From Nonlabens sp. Ci31 (GTDB lineage: Bacteria; Bacteroidota; Bacteroidia; Flavobacteriales; Flavobacteriaceae): a stretch of DNA of 64,000 bases. Where the stretch lies: positions 1,364,001 to 1,428,000 of the forward strand of contig NZ_CP043633.1 of assembly GCF_012974865.1 (NCBI RefSeq), in the 5' to 3' direction. Position numbers and translations under genes: made by a program. Shown here piece by piece: positions 33,738 to 42,732 of this stretch. Within the stretch, counting starts at the first letter, position 1. Each line of letters opens with the position of its first letter. The notes beneath the pieces are model-generated. The model was given only the letters and a program-made list of their open reading frames with translations. It was not told the DNA's origin and made no database searches.

Positions 33738-33833
33738 GGAAATATTCCAAGAATTATTTCCGTTCACGATTCAAATATATGGAAATATTCCAACATTATG
33801 GAAATATTCCAGTGTTAAAATTGGAATTATTCC
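33738..33833. promoter_or_regulatory. Divergent promoter with four GGAA-N3-TTCC operators
   Basis: Sites are 33738-33748, 33781-33791 and 33800-33810 (all GGAAATATTCC) and 33823-33833 (GGAATTATTCC). A -7-type TATATTTG stands at 33843-33850 for the repressor gene, with TTG at 33821-33823, 19 bp before it; operator 4 lies between these elements. On the minus strand another TATATTTG covers 33779-33772, just next to operator 2, for the SRAP operon; operator 1 lies in its leader. This layout fits an autoregulated damage-response switch bound by the XRE-S24 protein (inference). Confidence 0.75.
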
Positions 33834-33854
33834 TAAAAGACCTATATTTGTCTT

Positions 33855-34625
33855 ATGGCACAAGAGATTCCAACAGAAGCAAAAAGATTCAAACAGGTAC
33901 GAGAGGACTTGGGGAAAACGCAAAGTGAGTTTGCAGACTTGCTTAATGCAGGTAGCACAACTGCAGATATAGAGCGCGGTAAAAAGAAAATTACAGGCAA
34001 GATTGTAACAGAGTTATTACGACAGTTTAACGTGAACCCGTTGTGGCTGTATGGAAATAGTTATAACAAATATTTAGAGACGAGTACAAGCACAGCGCCT
34101 AAGATCATTACTATGGATACTAATGATCGTGAAAATATGGTTATGGTGCCTATTAAAGCGAGTGCTGGTTATGCAAGTAATGTACTAGACACCGACTGGT
34201 ATAACGAATTGCCCGCATTTCATATACCACTGCCTCAATATAGGGAAGGAAGTTACCGCGCTTTCCAAGTACAAGGAGATAGTATGCTGCCTGTATTACA
34301 GCCGCACGAATGGGTCATGGGAAAAGCGGTAGAAAGTGTGCGTACAGCAAATGACAATCGCATTCATGTTGTCGTTACTGCAGATAGTGTCTTAGTAAAG
34401 AAATTGCGCAAGTCAGAATCACCAGAGGCGGTAAATTTGATTTCTCTTAATCGAGAATATCCAGTTATTGAGCAAGCAGTGGGGGAGATTAAAGAGCTTT
34501 GGGAAGTAAATTCAAAATTGAGTTTTGATCTAGATGTTCATGAAGGAGAAGAAGCGATGATTTCTTTAAAACAAGGACTCGATAGTTTGCGAGAAGAAAT
34601 AAAAAGCATCAAAAAAGGAAGTTAA
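33855..34625 (+). CDS. XRE-S24 LexA-like repressor
   Basis: 256 aa. An N-terminal XRE helix-turn-helix (residues about 10-60; LGKTQSEFADLL...TTADIERGK) is followed by a linker and a C-terminal S24/LexA peptidase domain: probable self-cleavage bond Ala104-Gly105 (SAGYASN), catalytic Ser143 in QGDSMLP, and lysine near 182 in VLVKKL. It would repress the divergent SRAP operon and itself until RecA-type signal triggers cleavage; target sites are the GGAA-N3-TTCC boxes just upstream. The start lies only 4 bp after a -7-like element, so the mRNA may be leaderless. A terminator follows. Confidence 0.88.
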   Translation: MAQEIPTEAKRFKQVREDLGKTQSEFADLLNAGSTTADIERGKKKITGKIVTELLRQFNVNPLWLYGNSYNKYLETSTSTAPKIITMDTNDRENMVMVPIKASAGYASNVLDTDWYNELPAFHIPLPQYREGSYRAFQVQGDSMLPVLQPHEWVMGKAVESVRTANDNRIHVVVTADSVLVKKLRKSESPEAVNLISLNREYPVIEQAVGEIKELWEVNSKLSFDLDVHEGEEAMISLKQGLDSLREEIKSIKKGS

Positions 34626-34628
34626 TTA

Positions 34629-34655
34629 AAAAAGCTGCTCTAAGGCAGCTTTTTC
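34629..34655 (+). terminator. Terminator after the repressor gene
   Basis: AAAAAGCTGC / GCAGCTTTTT stem with loop TCTAAG and T-rich end. Confidence 0.85.
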
Positions 34656-34673
34656 TAATATAGAATAGAAATG

Positions 34674-34895
34674 TTAATTATCATCTCCTATTTTTTCAAT
34701 CTCTTCGTTGATCTCTTTATTAACTTCCTTATCTACTTTTTTAGCAGTTCTCTCAAGAATTCCTTCTGATTCTTTTGTAGCTTCAGTGGAATCTACTTCC
34801 TTAACTATTGTTTTAGTTTCGGTTGTTTCTCTACATGAAGTTAATGCTGTTGCAGCTATAACTACTGCAGCAATATTTAATATGATGTTTTTCAT
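34674..34895 (-). CDS. Small predicted lipoprotein
   Basis: 73 aa: signal peptide MKNIILNIAAVVIAATALTSC with an LTSC lipobox, then a short charged helix rich in K and E (AKKVDKEVNKEINEEIEKI) that may form a coiled coil. No family or function recognised. It faces the repressor gene across the terminator. Confidence 0.65.
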   Translation of the reverse strand: MKNIILNIAAVVIAATALTSCRETTETKTIVKEVDSTEATKESEGILERTAKKVDKEVNKEINEEIEKIGDDN

Positions 34896-35038
34896 AATAA
34901 TACTATTTTATAGTAATGAGTAAAGATATGTAGGTTAAACTCTTAAATGATATATGTTTTCATAAATTTTAGGAAAATACAGTAGAGATGTCTCTTATTC
35001 AAGCCCTCTTCAAGGGCAGCATAAACTTCTTATATTTA

Positions 35039-35052
35039 GCTTTCGCGAAAGC
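35039..35052. repeat. Iterated palindrome copy 7
   Basis: Exact GCTTTCGCGAAAGC, intergenic, 29 bp before the DUF2461 gene. Confidence 0.9.
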
Positions 35053-35080
35053 GAAACAGAACAAGTAAAACTTCTATGTA

Positions 35081-35740
35081 ATGAGCTTTTATAAATTATA
35101 TGATTTCCTGCGGGATTTGCAAAAGAACAATTCCAAAGACTGGATGGACGAAAACCGTAAGCGCTACCATGAAGTACGCGATTGGTACATTGCGTGGCTT
35201 AACGAACTCGATATAGAGTTGGGAAAAGTAGATACTTATTATGTTTCTATAGACGGTCGTAAAGCTATTAATCGCATCAATAACAATTTGATGTTTCACC
35301 CTAATAAGCCTGTCTATAAGGACCATTTTGGCGCTGGCATGGATCTTAATGAGAACGGGAAACAAGGCGATTTTTATATTCATTTAGGAACTGAAGAATC
35401 CTTTATCGCTGGCGGATTTTACAAACCTAAAAAGGAATTGCTCGATTCTATAAGAGATGCCATAGATTATAACGGACAGGAGTATAAAAAGATTCTTAAC
35501 AAGAAATCTTTTAAAGAAACTTTTGACGTGATCGATGACGGCGACTCTTTGAAAACTTCCCCTAAAGGGTATTCTCAAGATCATGAGCATATAGAGTTGC
35601 TGCGATTAAAAACATTTGCCGTACAGCATGATTTGACTCAAAAAGAAGTCATGCATGAAGATTTTATGCAACGTTGTGTAGAAGTCTATAAAGAAATGAC
35701 TCCTTTTAGAGCTTATTTGAATAAAGCGGTAACTGTTTAG
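35081..35740 (+). CDS. DUF2461 family protein
   Basis: 219 aa, matching the family (TIGR02453) in length and in its landmarks: FLRDLQKNNSKDWMDENRKRY at the start, INRINNNLMFHPNKPVYKDHFGAG (read in two parts) in the middle, and GGFYKPKKELL. The molecular role is unknown. Cytoplasmic, no signal peptide. It stands alone on the plus strand and ends with TAG. Confidence 0.85.
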   Translation: MSFYKLYDFLRDLQKNNSKDWMDENRKRYHEVRDWYIAWLNELDIELGKVDTYYVSIDGRKAINRINNNLMFHPNKPVYKDHFGAGMDLNENGKQGDFYIHLGTEESFIAGGFYKPKKELLDSIRDAIDYNGQEYKKILNKKSFKETFDVIDDGDSLKTSPKGYSQDHEHIELLRLKTFAVQHDLTQKEVMHEDFMQRCVEVYKEMTPFRAYLNKAVTV

Positions 35741-35746
35741 AATAGT

Positions 35747-36332
35747 TTATTCCACCCATTCATAAAGTTTTATTTTTCGTATCCAATGATCTTCAATTTT
35801 TTCCAAAATTATTGCCTCTCCAGAGCTGCCTCTTTGGAATCTCATGTAGGCAAGGTTCTGGTTTTTATTGAATATGGGAATGGTAAATTTTAGAAAGCTA
35901 TAATTATCAGTTATCATATTGATACTATCAGCGTACTCTACAATTGATTTGTAAGAATGATTTAATTTACTTTTACCTTTTAAATCAAATATCTGGAAAC
36001 CATAAGTCGATAAGGTGTCAAGATTTACACTTGTTGCATGTTTTAATTGTTGTTGAATGAATGCCGTATCGGGCTCATCTAAACTCTCGGAGATAAAGTG
36101 CAATTCACTTAATTCACCCTCTATAGGTAGAGATGGACTCATATAACCTGAACCAAAATTAGAAATCAATTCACTTTTTGATCGTAAGATTTGAATATCT
36201 GTAGTGTCTGACAAAACTTGATTCAAAAACTCAATCTTGAAGTGATCCAGAAACAAAATTTGTTTCTGGATCAGTCTCCTTGCAATTAATTAAAAAAATA
36301 GAAGCTAGCACAGCCAGGGAAAACTTTTTCAT
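35747..36332 (-). pseudogene. Frameshifted lipoprotein of unknown function
   Basis: ATG 36332 opens a good lipoprotein signal (MKKFSLAVLASIFLINC, then KETDPETNF) but runs into a stop soon after. The remaining 169 codons (LFLDHFKIEFLNQVLSDTTD onward) are in another frame from about 36256. The break lies inside a perfect 29-bp palindrome at 36244-36272. One base too many there (G or T) would explain it. The body ends with NLAYMRFQRGSSGEAIILEKIEDHWIRKIKLYEW; no family recognised. Either a real mutation or a sequence error. It is 8 bp after the next gene upstream (36341), so probably in one operon. Confidence 0.6.
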
Positions 36333-36340
36333 ATACATTA

Positions 36341-37315
36341 CTAATCCCTATAAAACACCTTAAAATCAGCACCCATTCCATAATCGTCGTTGCCAGATCT
36401 TACTAGTTTACTGTTTGGGTTGTAGCTCAGATCAAATAATTGCCACGTCTTATTATTGAAAAAAACACGTCTTACCCAAGTGTTTTTACCTTCTATTTCT
36501 TTAGTAAAAGGTAGAAGCGGTCGGTAAGTAGTAGAGACTTTTACGGTGCCAGTTCTGGTTTTGATATCTCTGTATTTTTTAGCTTTGATAAGTTTTCCGT
36601 CAGGTTTTGTATACCCCAATACTTGAATAGAAGCAAAGATTCCTTCTTGTGGGATGTTGATCTTTAATTCTTCTATATCTAATTCAAATGTTTCTTCGGT
36701 GGTTTGATCGATGATAAAGGTTTTTGAAGGATATAAAGACCTTCTAGCGGGACTTCCATCTTCATCAACATCATAAAAGGAAACTCTAAACATCGTGGAA
36801 AATCGGCGCAACTTCCCTTTGTTACTGGATTGACTCTCCTCCAAAACTACTGGTAATTTGAGCAGAGTGATTTGCGTTGGTTGGCCATCGTAACGATCAA
36901 ATTTCACTGCGATTTCACTTTCTACTGTAGGCAACCAACAGTCAAAGTAATTATCGTGACCTATTTCTCGCTTTTTACGGTCTTTGTGTTTTCCTGTAAG
37001 AGCTGCGCTAATGATGACGGTTTCTAGTTCATCTGCTTGTTGATATAAAAATACTTCTGACTGAAGGTTCTCTACAGCGATACCTAGATCGGCATAGCCT
37101 ATGCTGGAAAAGAATAAAGAGTCTACGTCATTATAGAGTTTTTTGGAGAACCTAAAACTTCCTTCATCGTCTGCAAAAGTTCCTTTGCCATTTCCAAAAC
37201 TGATGGTAGCAAAAGCTATAGCTTCTTTGGTAGCCGCATCTTTTATGCTAATGTCTTGACTTAAGCCTAAGTTGAAACTTGCTATGACAAGACTAATCCA
37301 GAATAAGTTTTTCAT
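36341..37315 (-). CDS. Secreted protein with carboxypeptidase-regulatory-like domain
   Basis: A 324-aa protein with a signal peptide (MKNLFWISLVIASFNLGLSQ) followed by a CarboxypepD_reg-like beta-sandwich (about 22-100; IKDAATKEAIAFATISFGNG, KGTFADDEGSF, DSLFFSSIGY). The rest (about 115-324) is a beta-rich domain of unknown role, common in Bacteroidetes periplasmic proteins. Its start overlaps the Kdo transferase-like gene by 23 bp, so the two are co-transcribed. No T9SS tail. Confidence 0.75.
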   Translation of the reverse strand: MKNLFWISLVIASFNLGLSQDISIKDAATKEAIAFATISFGNGKGTFADDEGSFRFSKKLYNDVDSLFFSSIGYADLGIAVENLQSEVFLYQQADELETVIISAALTGKHKDRKKREIGHDNYFDCWLPTVESEIAVKFDRYDGQPTQITLLKLPVVLEESQSSNKGKLRRFSTMFRVSFYDVDEDGSPARRSLYPSKTFIIDQTTEETFELDIEELKINIPQEGIFASIQVLGYTKPDGKLIKAKKYRDIKTRTGTVKVSTTYRPLLPFTKEIEGKNTWVRRVFFNNKTWQLFDLSYNPNSKLVRSGNDDYGMGADFKVFYRD

Positions 37316-38558
37316 CTATATTTTTTAAATAGTTGACAATTTCTCGCGTTGCGCCCGTATTGCTATTGATCCAGTGACCACAAATCATTCCAGTTTTATC
37401 TCTTAGATAATCGTCTTCTAGAAGTTGGTTGGTCATGGCTTCAAATTCAAGGGCGTTTTTCACAGAAAACAAACCTCCTAAATCCTCTAGTTTGCCCGCT
37501 TCAGGAAATTTTTCATAGTTCTTACCTATGATAACAGGAACACCATAAGTCGCTGCTTCTAGAATGTTATGCAAGCCTTTTGTTCCCATAGCGCCACCTA
37601 CATAAGCGAGATCTGCATAGCTATAGGCTTTAGTAAGCAAACCTATGGTATCTAAGATGAGCGTCGACGCAGACTCGATATCGTGGATCACACAACCTTG
37701 AAGGCTGCTCCATTTTACAGGATGGTAGTCCAGGCTATCACACAGCTGATTGATAGAAGTAGGCGCGACTTCATGAGGAGCAATAATGATCTTGTAGTTT
37801 TTATTTTGGTCATTGTTGTTTAACCAGTTTTTCATGATCGCGATATCTTCCCACCAAGAACTTCCTATAACGAGACACTTTTTACCTCCTATAAAACTTT
37901 TTAGTTCAGTTATTGAACTATCTCTTTCTATCAATTGGCTTGCCCTATCAAACCTAGTATCACCGCTTACACTCGCATTAGTAAAGCCTAGTTTTTCTAG
38001 ATTTTGAAGAGAAGAGTAATTTTGTAAAAAGAAATAGTCAAAACTCTCTAAAGAGCGGGTCATCCATTTTCCATACCAACTATTAAAAGACATTTTATCT
38101 CTAAATACCCCGCTTATAAGAATGGTTTTACAATCAGTTTCTTTGAGTGCGTTTAAATAATTAGGCCAGAATTCATACTTCACCATAATGGCAAGCGATG
38201 GTTCTACGGTTGCGATAAATTTATTTACGTTACTTACTGCGTCGATGGGCAGATAACAAACCACATCTGCAAGGTGCGTGTCTTTTTTATTCTCGTAGCC
38301 GCTAGGAGAGAAAAAAGTGAGGATGACTTGATAGTTCTTCCGGTTGATGCGTTCCAGCACAGGTACAACTTGTTCAAACTCACCTAAACTTGCTGCATGA
38401 ACCCATATTTTGGGTAGCGACAACTTCACTTTTCTATCTAAAATGTCCCAAGTGCGTTCCCGACCTTGCGCACCAAGCTTTAGTTTTTTATTAAAAGCAC
38501 CAGCTAGTGGTAGGCACGCTTTCGCGAAAGCGGAAAAAATATCATAAATCGTCTTCAA
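37293..38558 (-). CDS. waaA: 3-deoxy-D-manno-octulosonic acid transferase
   Basis: A 421-aa glycosyltransferase that adds Kdo to lipid A precursor at the inner membrane. Family marks are the N-terminal glycine-rich region, KIWVHAASLGEFEQVVPVL (catalytic glutamate), TFFSPSGYE, YLPIDA, the KYEFWPNYL motif, GGKKCLVIGSSWWED and YVGGAMGTKGLHNILEAATYG (read in parts). Length is normal for the family. The start lies 110 bp from the divergent aminotransferase gene. A palindrome copy encodes FSAFAKAC in the N-terminal helix. Confidence 0.92.
   Translation of the reverse strand: MKTIYDIFSAFAKACLPLAGAFNKKLKLGAQGRERTWDILDRKVKLSLPKIWVHAASLGEFEQVVPVLERINRKNYQVILTFFSPSGYENKKDTHLADVVCYLPIDAVSNVNKFIATVEPSLAIMVKYEFWPNYLNALKETDCKTILISGVFRDKMSFNSWYGKWMTRSLESFDYFFLQNYSSLQNLEKLGFTNASVSGDTRFDRASQLIERDSSITELKSFIGGKKCLVIGSSWWEDIAIMKNWLNNNDQNKNYKIIIAPHEVAPTSINQLCDSLDYHPVKWSSLQGCVIHDIESASTLILDTIGLLTKAYSYADLAYVGGAMGTKGLHNILEAATYGVPVIIGKNYEKFPEAGKLEDLGGLFSVKNALEFEAMTNQLLEDDYLRDKTGMICGHWINSNTGATREIVNYLKNIDEKLILD
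38518..38531. repeat. Iterated palindrome copy 8
   Basis: Exact GCTTTCGCGAAAGC near the start of waaA, read as AFAKA on the minus strand. Confidence 0.9.
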
Positions 38559-38674
38559 TTATCAGTCTTTATTCAAATGTAATATAAATATTAAGGTTTG
38601 GGCATTCCTATCATTATTGCTTATTTTTACATGGACGAGCATCATCAAATGTGCGTTTATAATATAATTTGCAA

Positions 38675-39808
38675 ATGCGTAAAATACAGATGGTTGACCT
38701 CCAAGGTCAGTACGAGGGAATAAAAGATAGAGTAAATACAGGGCTACAAGAAGTTATTGAGTCGGCTGCTTTTATAAACGGTCCAGAAGTTCATGCTTTT
38801 CAAAAGGAACTGGAAGAATATTTAGGAGTTAAACACGTGATCCCATGTGCAAATGGTACCGATGCATTACAAATCGCAATGATGGGACTGGGTTTACAGC
38901 CTGGGGATGAAGTCATCACAGCCGATTTTACTTTTGCAGCGACAGTAGAAGTTATAGCGCTTTTGAATTTGACACCGGTCCTAGTAGATGTAAATCCGTA
39001 TAATTTTAATATTGATATAGAAGCTATCAAAAAAGCCATAACACCTAAAACAAAGGCTATTGTTCCTGTTCATTTATTTGGTCAGACGGCAAATATGGAG
39101 GAGATTATGGCGATTGCAAAGGAACACAACTTGTATGTCATTGAAGATAATGCACAAGGAATAGGTTCTAATTTCATGCACAGCAACGGCTCTAAGTCTA
39201 AGACTGGAACCATAGGACATGTAGGGACTACTTCATTTTTCCCTTCAAAAAATCTAGGGGCTTACGGAGATGGCGGGGCTATTTTTACTAATGATGATGA
39301 ACTGGCACATATCATAAGAGGTGTTGTAAATCACGGTATGTACGAGCGTTACCATCATGATGTAGTAGGAGTGAATTCTCGATTAGATGCAATGCAGGCC
39401 GTAGTTTTAAGAGCAAAATTACCTTTCTTAACGGATTATAACAATGCCCGCAGAGACGCGGCTAGAAAATATACAGCAGCTTTTGCTAATGAAGAAAAGA
39501 TCTTGACACCTATAGTTTGCGATAATTGTGACTGTCACGTGTTCCACCAATATACGTTGGTGATTAAAAATGCAGATCGCGATGGACTGGTAAAACACCT
39601 GCAAGCAAATAATATTCCTTGTGGTGTGTATTATCCGATTCCATTACACAAGCAAAAAGCTTATCTAGACGAGCGGTACAAAGAAGAAAACTTCACGGTG
39701 ACGAATCAATTAGTGAAGGAATGTATTTCTTTACCTATGCATACCGAGCTGGATGATGAGCAGATCAAGTTTATCACCGATCATGTCAAGGAGTTTATAA
39801 ACAGATAA
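38675..39808 (+). CDS. DegT/DnrJ/EryC1-type PLP aminotransferase
   Basis: 377 aa if started at ATG 38675 (MRKIQMVDLQGQY); a TTG two codons earlier is also open. Fold-type I sugar aminotransferase: ANGTDALQIAM, EVITADFTFAATVE, VHLFGQTANM, EDNAQGIGSN, the PLP lysine in TTSFFPSKNLGAYGDGGAI, and GVNSRLDAMQAVVLRAKL. Such enzymes aminate keto sugars for surface polysaccharides; position next to waaA fits envelope sugar metabolism, but the exact sugar is unknown. It is followed by a terminator. Confidence 0.9.
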   Translation: MRKIQMVDLQGQYEGIKDRVNTGLQEVIESAAFINGPEVHAFQKELEEYLGVKHVIPCANGTDALQIAMMGLGLQPGDEVITADFTFAATVEVIALLNLTPVLVDVNPYNFNIDIEAIKKAITPKTKAIVPVHLFGQTANMEEIMAIAKEHNLYVIEDNAQGIGSNFMHSNGSKSKTGTIGHVGTTSFFPSKNLGAYGDGGAIFTNDDELAHIIRGVVNHGMYERYHHDVVGVNSRLDAMQAVVLRAKLPFLTDYNNARRDAARKYTAAFANEEKILTPIVCDNCDCHVFHQYTLVIKNADRDGLVKHLQANNIPCGVYYPIPLHKQKAYLDERYKEENFTVTNQLVKECISLPMHTELDDEQIKFITDHVKEFINR

Positions 39809-39829
39809 TTTTAGAACGAGAATTCTAAA

Positions 39830-39876
39830 AAAACCCGTTAGAAAAGTAGATTTTAAACTTTTTTAGCGGGTTTTCT
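39830..39876 (+). terminator. Terminator after the aminotransferase
   Basis: AAAACCCGTTAGAAAAG paired with CTTTTTTAGCGGGTTTT; strong imperfect stem with a T-rich end. Confidence 0.8.
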
Positions 39877-40101
39877 GCTTTCCTGCATGCTGAGAAGCAG
39901 GTGTCAAAAGCAGTATTAGAAATAGTGACCGACTATTTTATAATTGCCTAAATGACTAAATTTTTGATATACTTTTCTTGCTTACCTGTGAATGAGATAT
40001 TCATAATAGGTCCATTTATGTCTTAATATCGCACAATTGGATATTTAATTATAAGCTGTATGTGATAAATCTATCTTAACTTGTGACTTCAAATTACTCC
40101 T

Positions 40102-41382
40102 ATGAAACTACGACTTACATTACTGCTGCTGTTTACAGCTATTATAACACTAGCTCAAAACACCACAACTATTATTCACGCTGGACATCTCCTAGATACA
40201 GAAAAAGGAAAATGGATGGAAGAAATGACGGTAACCATTGAAAACGGAACAGTTCAATCTTTGGAAAAAGGATATAAAACCGTCTCAACAACTGCCGATT
40301 ATTATGATTTAAAAGATAAATGGGTGATGCCAGGCTTTACAGATATGCATGTTCATATGGAGACAGAGTACAACCCGCATGCGTATATCTCCAAATTTGT
40401 GAATGATCCCGCAGACGTTGCTTACGACTCCGTAAAATATGCAGAAATCACTTTAATGGCTGGATTTACGACGGTAAGAGACCTAGGCGGTAGTGGAATT
40501 AATATTTCGCTACGTGATGCTGTAAATAAAGGCACGGTACCAGGTCCAAGGATCTTTACTGCAGGAAAATCTATTGCTACAACTGGCGGTCATGCCGACC
40601 CTACCAATGGAGGAAATCAAGCCTTTATGGGAAATCCAGGTCCTAGAGAAGGCGTTGCTAATGGCGCAGATGAAGCAAGAGCAGCCGTAAGACACCGTTA
40701 TAAAAATGGTGCCGATTGTATCAAAATAACCGCTACTGGCGGGGTTTTAAGTGTTGCAAAAAATGGGAGTAATCCCCAATTTACCATAGAAGAAATTAAA
40801 GCCATTACAGAGACCGCCGCAGATTACGGCTATCATGTGGCAGCACATGCTCACGGAGATGAAGGTATGTATCGTGCGGTTGAAGGTGGCGTGAAGACTA
40901 TAGAACATGGAACTTATATGAGTGAAAGAACGATGGAGCTCATGATCAAAAAGAATTGTTATTTAGTTCCAACCATAACAGCAGGAAAAGAAGTTGCCGA
41001 AAAAGCCGAGGTGGAAGGTTTCTACCCAGCTATAGTCGTTCCTAAAGCGAGAACTGTAGGGCCGCAAATTCAAGGAACTTTTGCTAGAGCATATAAAAAA
41101 GGAGTGCCTATTGTTTTTGGAACAGACGCAGGTGTTTTTGCACATGGACAGAATGCAAAAGAATTTGGTTATATGAATGAAGCCGGAATGCCGATCATGG
41201 AAACCCTACAAAGCGCCACGATTACTCCAGCAATCATCTTAAAACTAGAAGACAAAATAGGTCAAGTAAAAAAAGGTTTTTATGCCGATATTATTGCTGT
41301 GAATGAGAATCCAGAAAAGAATGTTGCTATCCTACAGCAAGTCGATTTTGTGATGAAAGACGGAGTGGTTTATAAGAAGTAG
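40102..41382 (+). CDS. Secreted amidohydrolase (imidazolonepropionase/prolidase-like)
   Basis: 426 aa with a signal peptide (MKLRLTLLLLFTAIITLAQ). Metal-dependent amidohydrolase superfamily: GFTDMHVHME (first two ligands), the carboxylated lysine in CIKITATGGV, HAHGDEG and EHGTYM histidines, and GTDAGVFAHGQNAKE with the last aspartate. The subgroup resembles Xaa-Pro dipeptidases and carboxypeptidases that hydrolyse peptides or N-acyl amino acids in the periplasm; the substrate is not known. Alone on the plus strand, with a 290-bp upstream gap. Confidence 0.88.
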   Translation: MKLRLTLLLLFTAIITLAQNTTTIIHAGHLLDTEKGKWMEEMTVTIENGTVQSLEKGYKTVSTTADYYDLKDKWVMPGFTDMHVHMETEYNPHAYISKFVNDPADVAYDSVKYAEITLMAGFTTVRDLGGSGINISLRDAVNKGTVPGPRIFTAGKSIATTGGHADPTNGGNQAFMGNPGPREGVANGADEARAAVRHRYKNGADCIKITATGGVLSVAKNGSNPQFTIEEIKAITETAADYGYHVAAHAHGDEGMYRAVEGGVKTIEHGTYMSERTMELMIKKNCYLVPTITAGKEVAEKAEVEGFYPAIVVPKARTVGPQIQGTFARAYKKGVPIVFGTDAGVFAHGQNAKEFGYMNEAGMPIMETLQSATITPAIILKLEDKIGQVKKGFYADIIAVNENPEKNVAILQQVDFVMKDGVVYKK

Positions 41383-41635
41383 GTTATGAAACCTTTTCCC
41401 CGGCCCTAAAAACTAGTTTTCTCAAAAGCATCTAAATAGGGAAACTCTTTCCCTTGAGGGAAGGCTGGGATGGGTGTTGTCGATGACGGAAGTATTTACA
41501 AAGTAAAGTTCAATGGCAAAAATGATATGTTGAGAATAGGTGTAATAATATTCAGTTTATAGAATAATTAAAATGAAACCTTTTCCCCGGCCCTAAAGGG
41601 TGAGGTTTCTACTTATTTATTATTAATAGATATAA

Positions 41636-42043
41636 ATGGAAGAATTAGATTATCTTAAAATCGAAGGAATGTTTGCAGGAGCCACTGCTGAGGTTAGAAA
41701 ATTTGCAATGCGACTACGAGCAAATACTACCGATTCTGAAGATAAGTTATGGGGCTACCTAAAGACAAAGCCACAAGGTTTAAAGTTCAGAAGGCAACAC
41801 CCCTTTAATCTTTTCGTACTAGACTTTTACTGTCATAAATTGAGACTGGTTATTGAGATTGATGGTGGTTACCATTTTACTAGATTACAACAAGAAAAAG
41901 ATAGAGACCGAACTTTAGGAATCTCAAAATATAAAGTTGATGTGATACGATTCACAAATATGGAGGTAATCGACGATTATGAAATCACTATTGAAAAAAT
42001 AGATTCTATAGTAAAAGAAAGACTAAAAACTTCCACCCTTTAG
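41636..42043 (+). CDS. DUF559 (Vsr-like fold) endonuclease-domain protein, copy 1
   Basis: 135 aa. A DUF559 domain of the PD-(D/E)XK superfamily: AMRLRANTTDSEDKLWGYLK (family RR.T.AE..LW.LR), GLKFRRQHPF, then the catalytic part FVLDFYCHKLRLVIEIDGGYH (D...EIDG, split between two strands) and VIRFTNMEVIDD. All acidic residues look intact, so it may be an active nuclease. There is no partner methylase or toxin next to it. It is flanked by inverted repeats and duplicated 689 bp downstream, which suggests a self-spreading element rather than a housekeeping gene. Confidence 0.85.
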   Translation: MEELDYLKIEGMFAGATAEVRKFAMRLRANTTDSEDKLWGYLKTKPQGLKFRRQHPFNLFVLDFYCHKLRLVIEIDGGYHFTRLQQEKDRDRTLGISKYKVDVIRFTNMEVIDDYEITIEKIDSIVKERLKTSTL

Positions 42044-42324
42044 GGCTGGGGAAAGAAGTTTTGGAATCTCATCAACGCAACCTTTTTCCTAGAACTAAAA
42101 ACTAGTTTTCTCAAAAGCATCTAAATAGGGAAACTCTTTCCCTTGAGGGAAGGCTGGGATGGGTGTTGGCCATGTGGGAAGTATTTACAAAGTAAAGTTC
42201 AATGGCAAAAATGATATGTTGAGAATAGGTGTAATAATATTCAGTTTATAGAATAATTAAAATGAAACTTTTTCCCCGGCCCTAAAGGGTGAGGTTTCTA
42301 CTTATTTATTATTAATAGATATAA

Positions 42325-42732
42325 ATGGAAGAATTAGATTATCTTAAAATCGAAGGAATGTTTGCAGGAGCCACTGCTGAGGTTAGAAAATTTGCAATGC
42401 GACTACGAGCAAATACTACCGATTCTGAAGATAAGTTATGGGGCTACCTAAAGACAAAGCCACAAGGTTTAAAGTTCAGAAGACAACACCCCTTTAATCT
42501 TTTCGTACTAGACATTTACTGTCATAAATTGAGACTGGTTATTGAGATTGATGGTGGTTACCATTTTACTAGATTACAACAAGAAAAAGATAGAAACCGA
42601 ACTTTAGGAATCTCAAAATATAAAGTTGATGTGATACGATTCACAAATATGGAGGTAATCGACGATTATGAAAGCACTATTGAAAAAATAGATTCTATAG
42701 TAAAAGAAAGACTAAAAACTTCCACCCTTTAG
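42325..42732 (+). CDS. DUF559 endonuclease-domain protein, copy 2
   Basis: 135 aa, differing from copy 1 at three residues: Phe to Ile in VLDIYCHK next to the active site, Asp to Asn in DRNRTLG, and Ile to Ser in DYESTIEK. I see only one silent change between the two, so the copies are very recent or are being homogenised. Same flanking inverted repeats. Confidence 0.85.
   Translation: MEELDYLKIEGMFAGATAEVRKFAMRLRANTTDSEDKLWGYLKTKPQGLKFRRQHPFNLFVLDIYCHKLRLVIEIDGGYHFTRLQQEKDRNRTLGISKYKVDVIRFTNMEVIDDYESTIEKIDSIVKERLKTSTL

Noticed and set aside
33724..33750. Longer SRAP start (MEYFHKTIIMCG)
   Set aside because: SRAP enzymes need Cys2 at the mature N-terminus, so MCGRATI at 33723 is the start; the extension overlaps operator 1.
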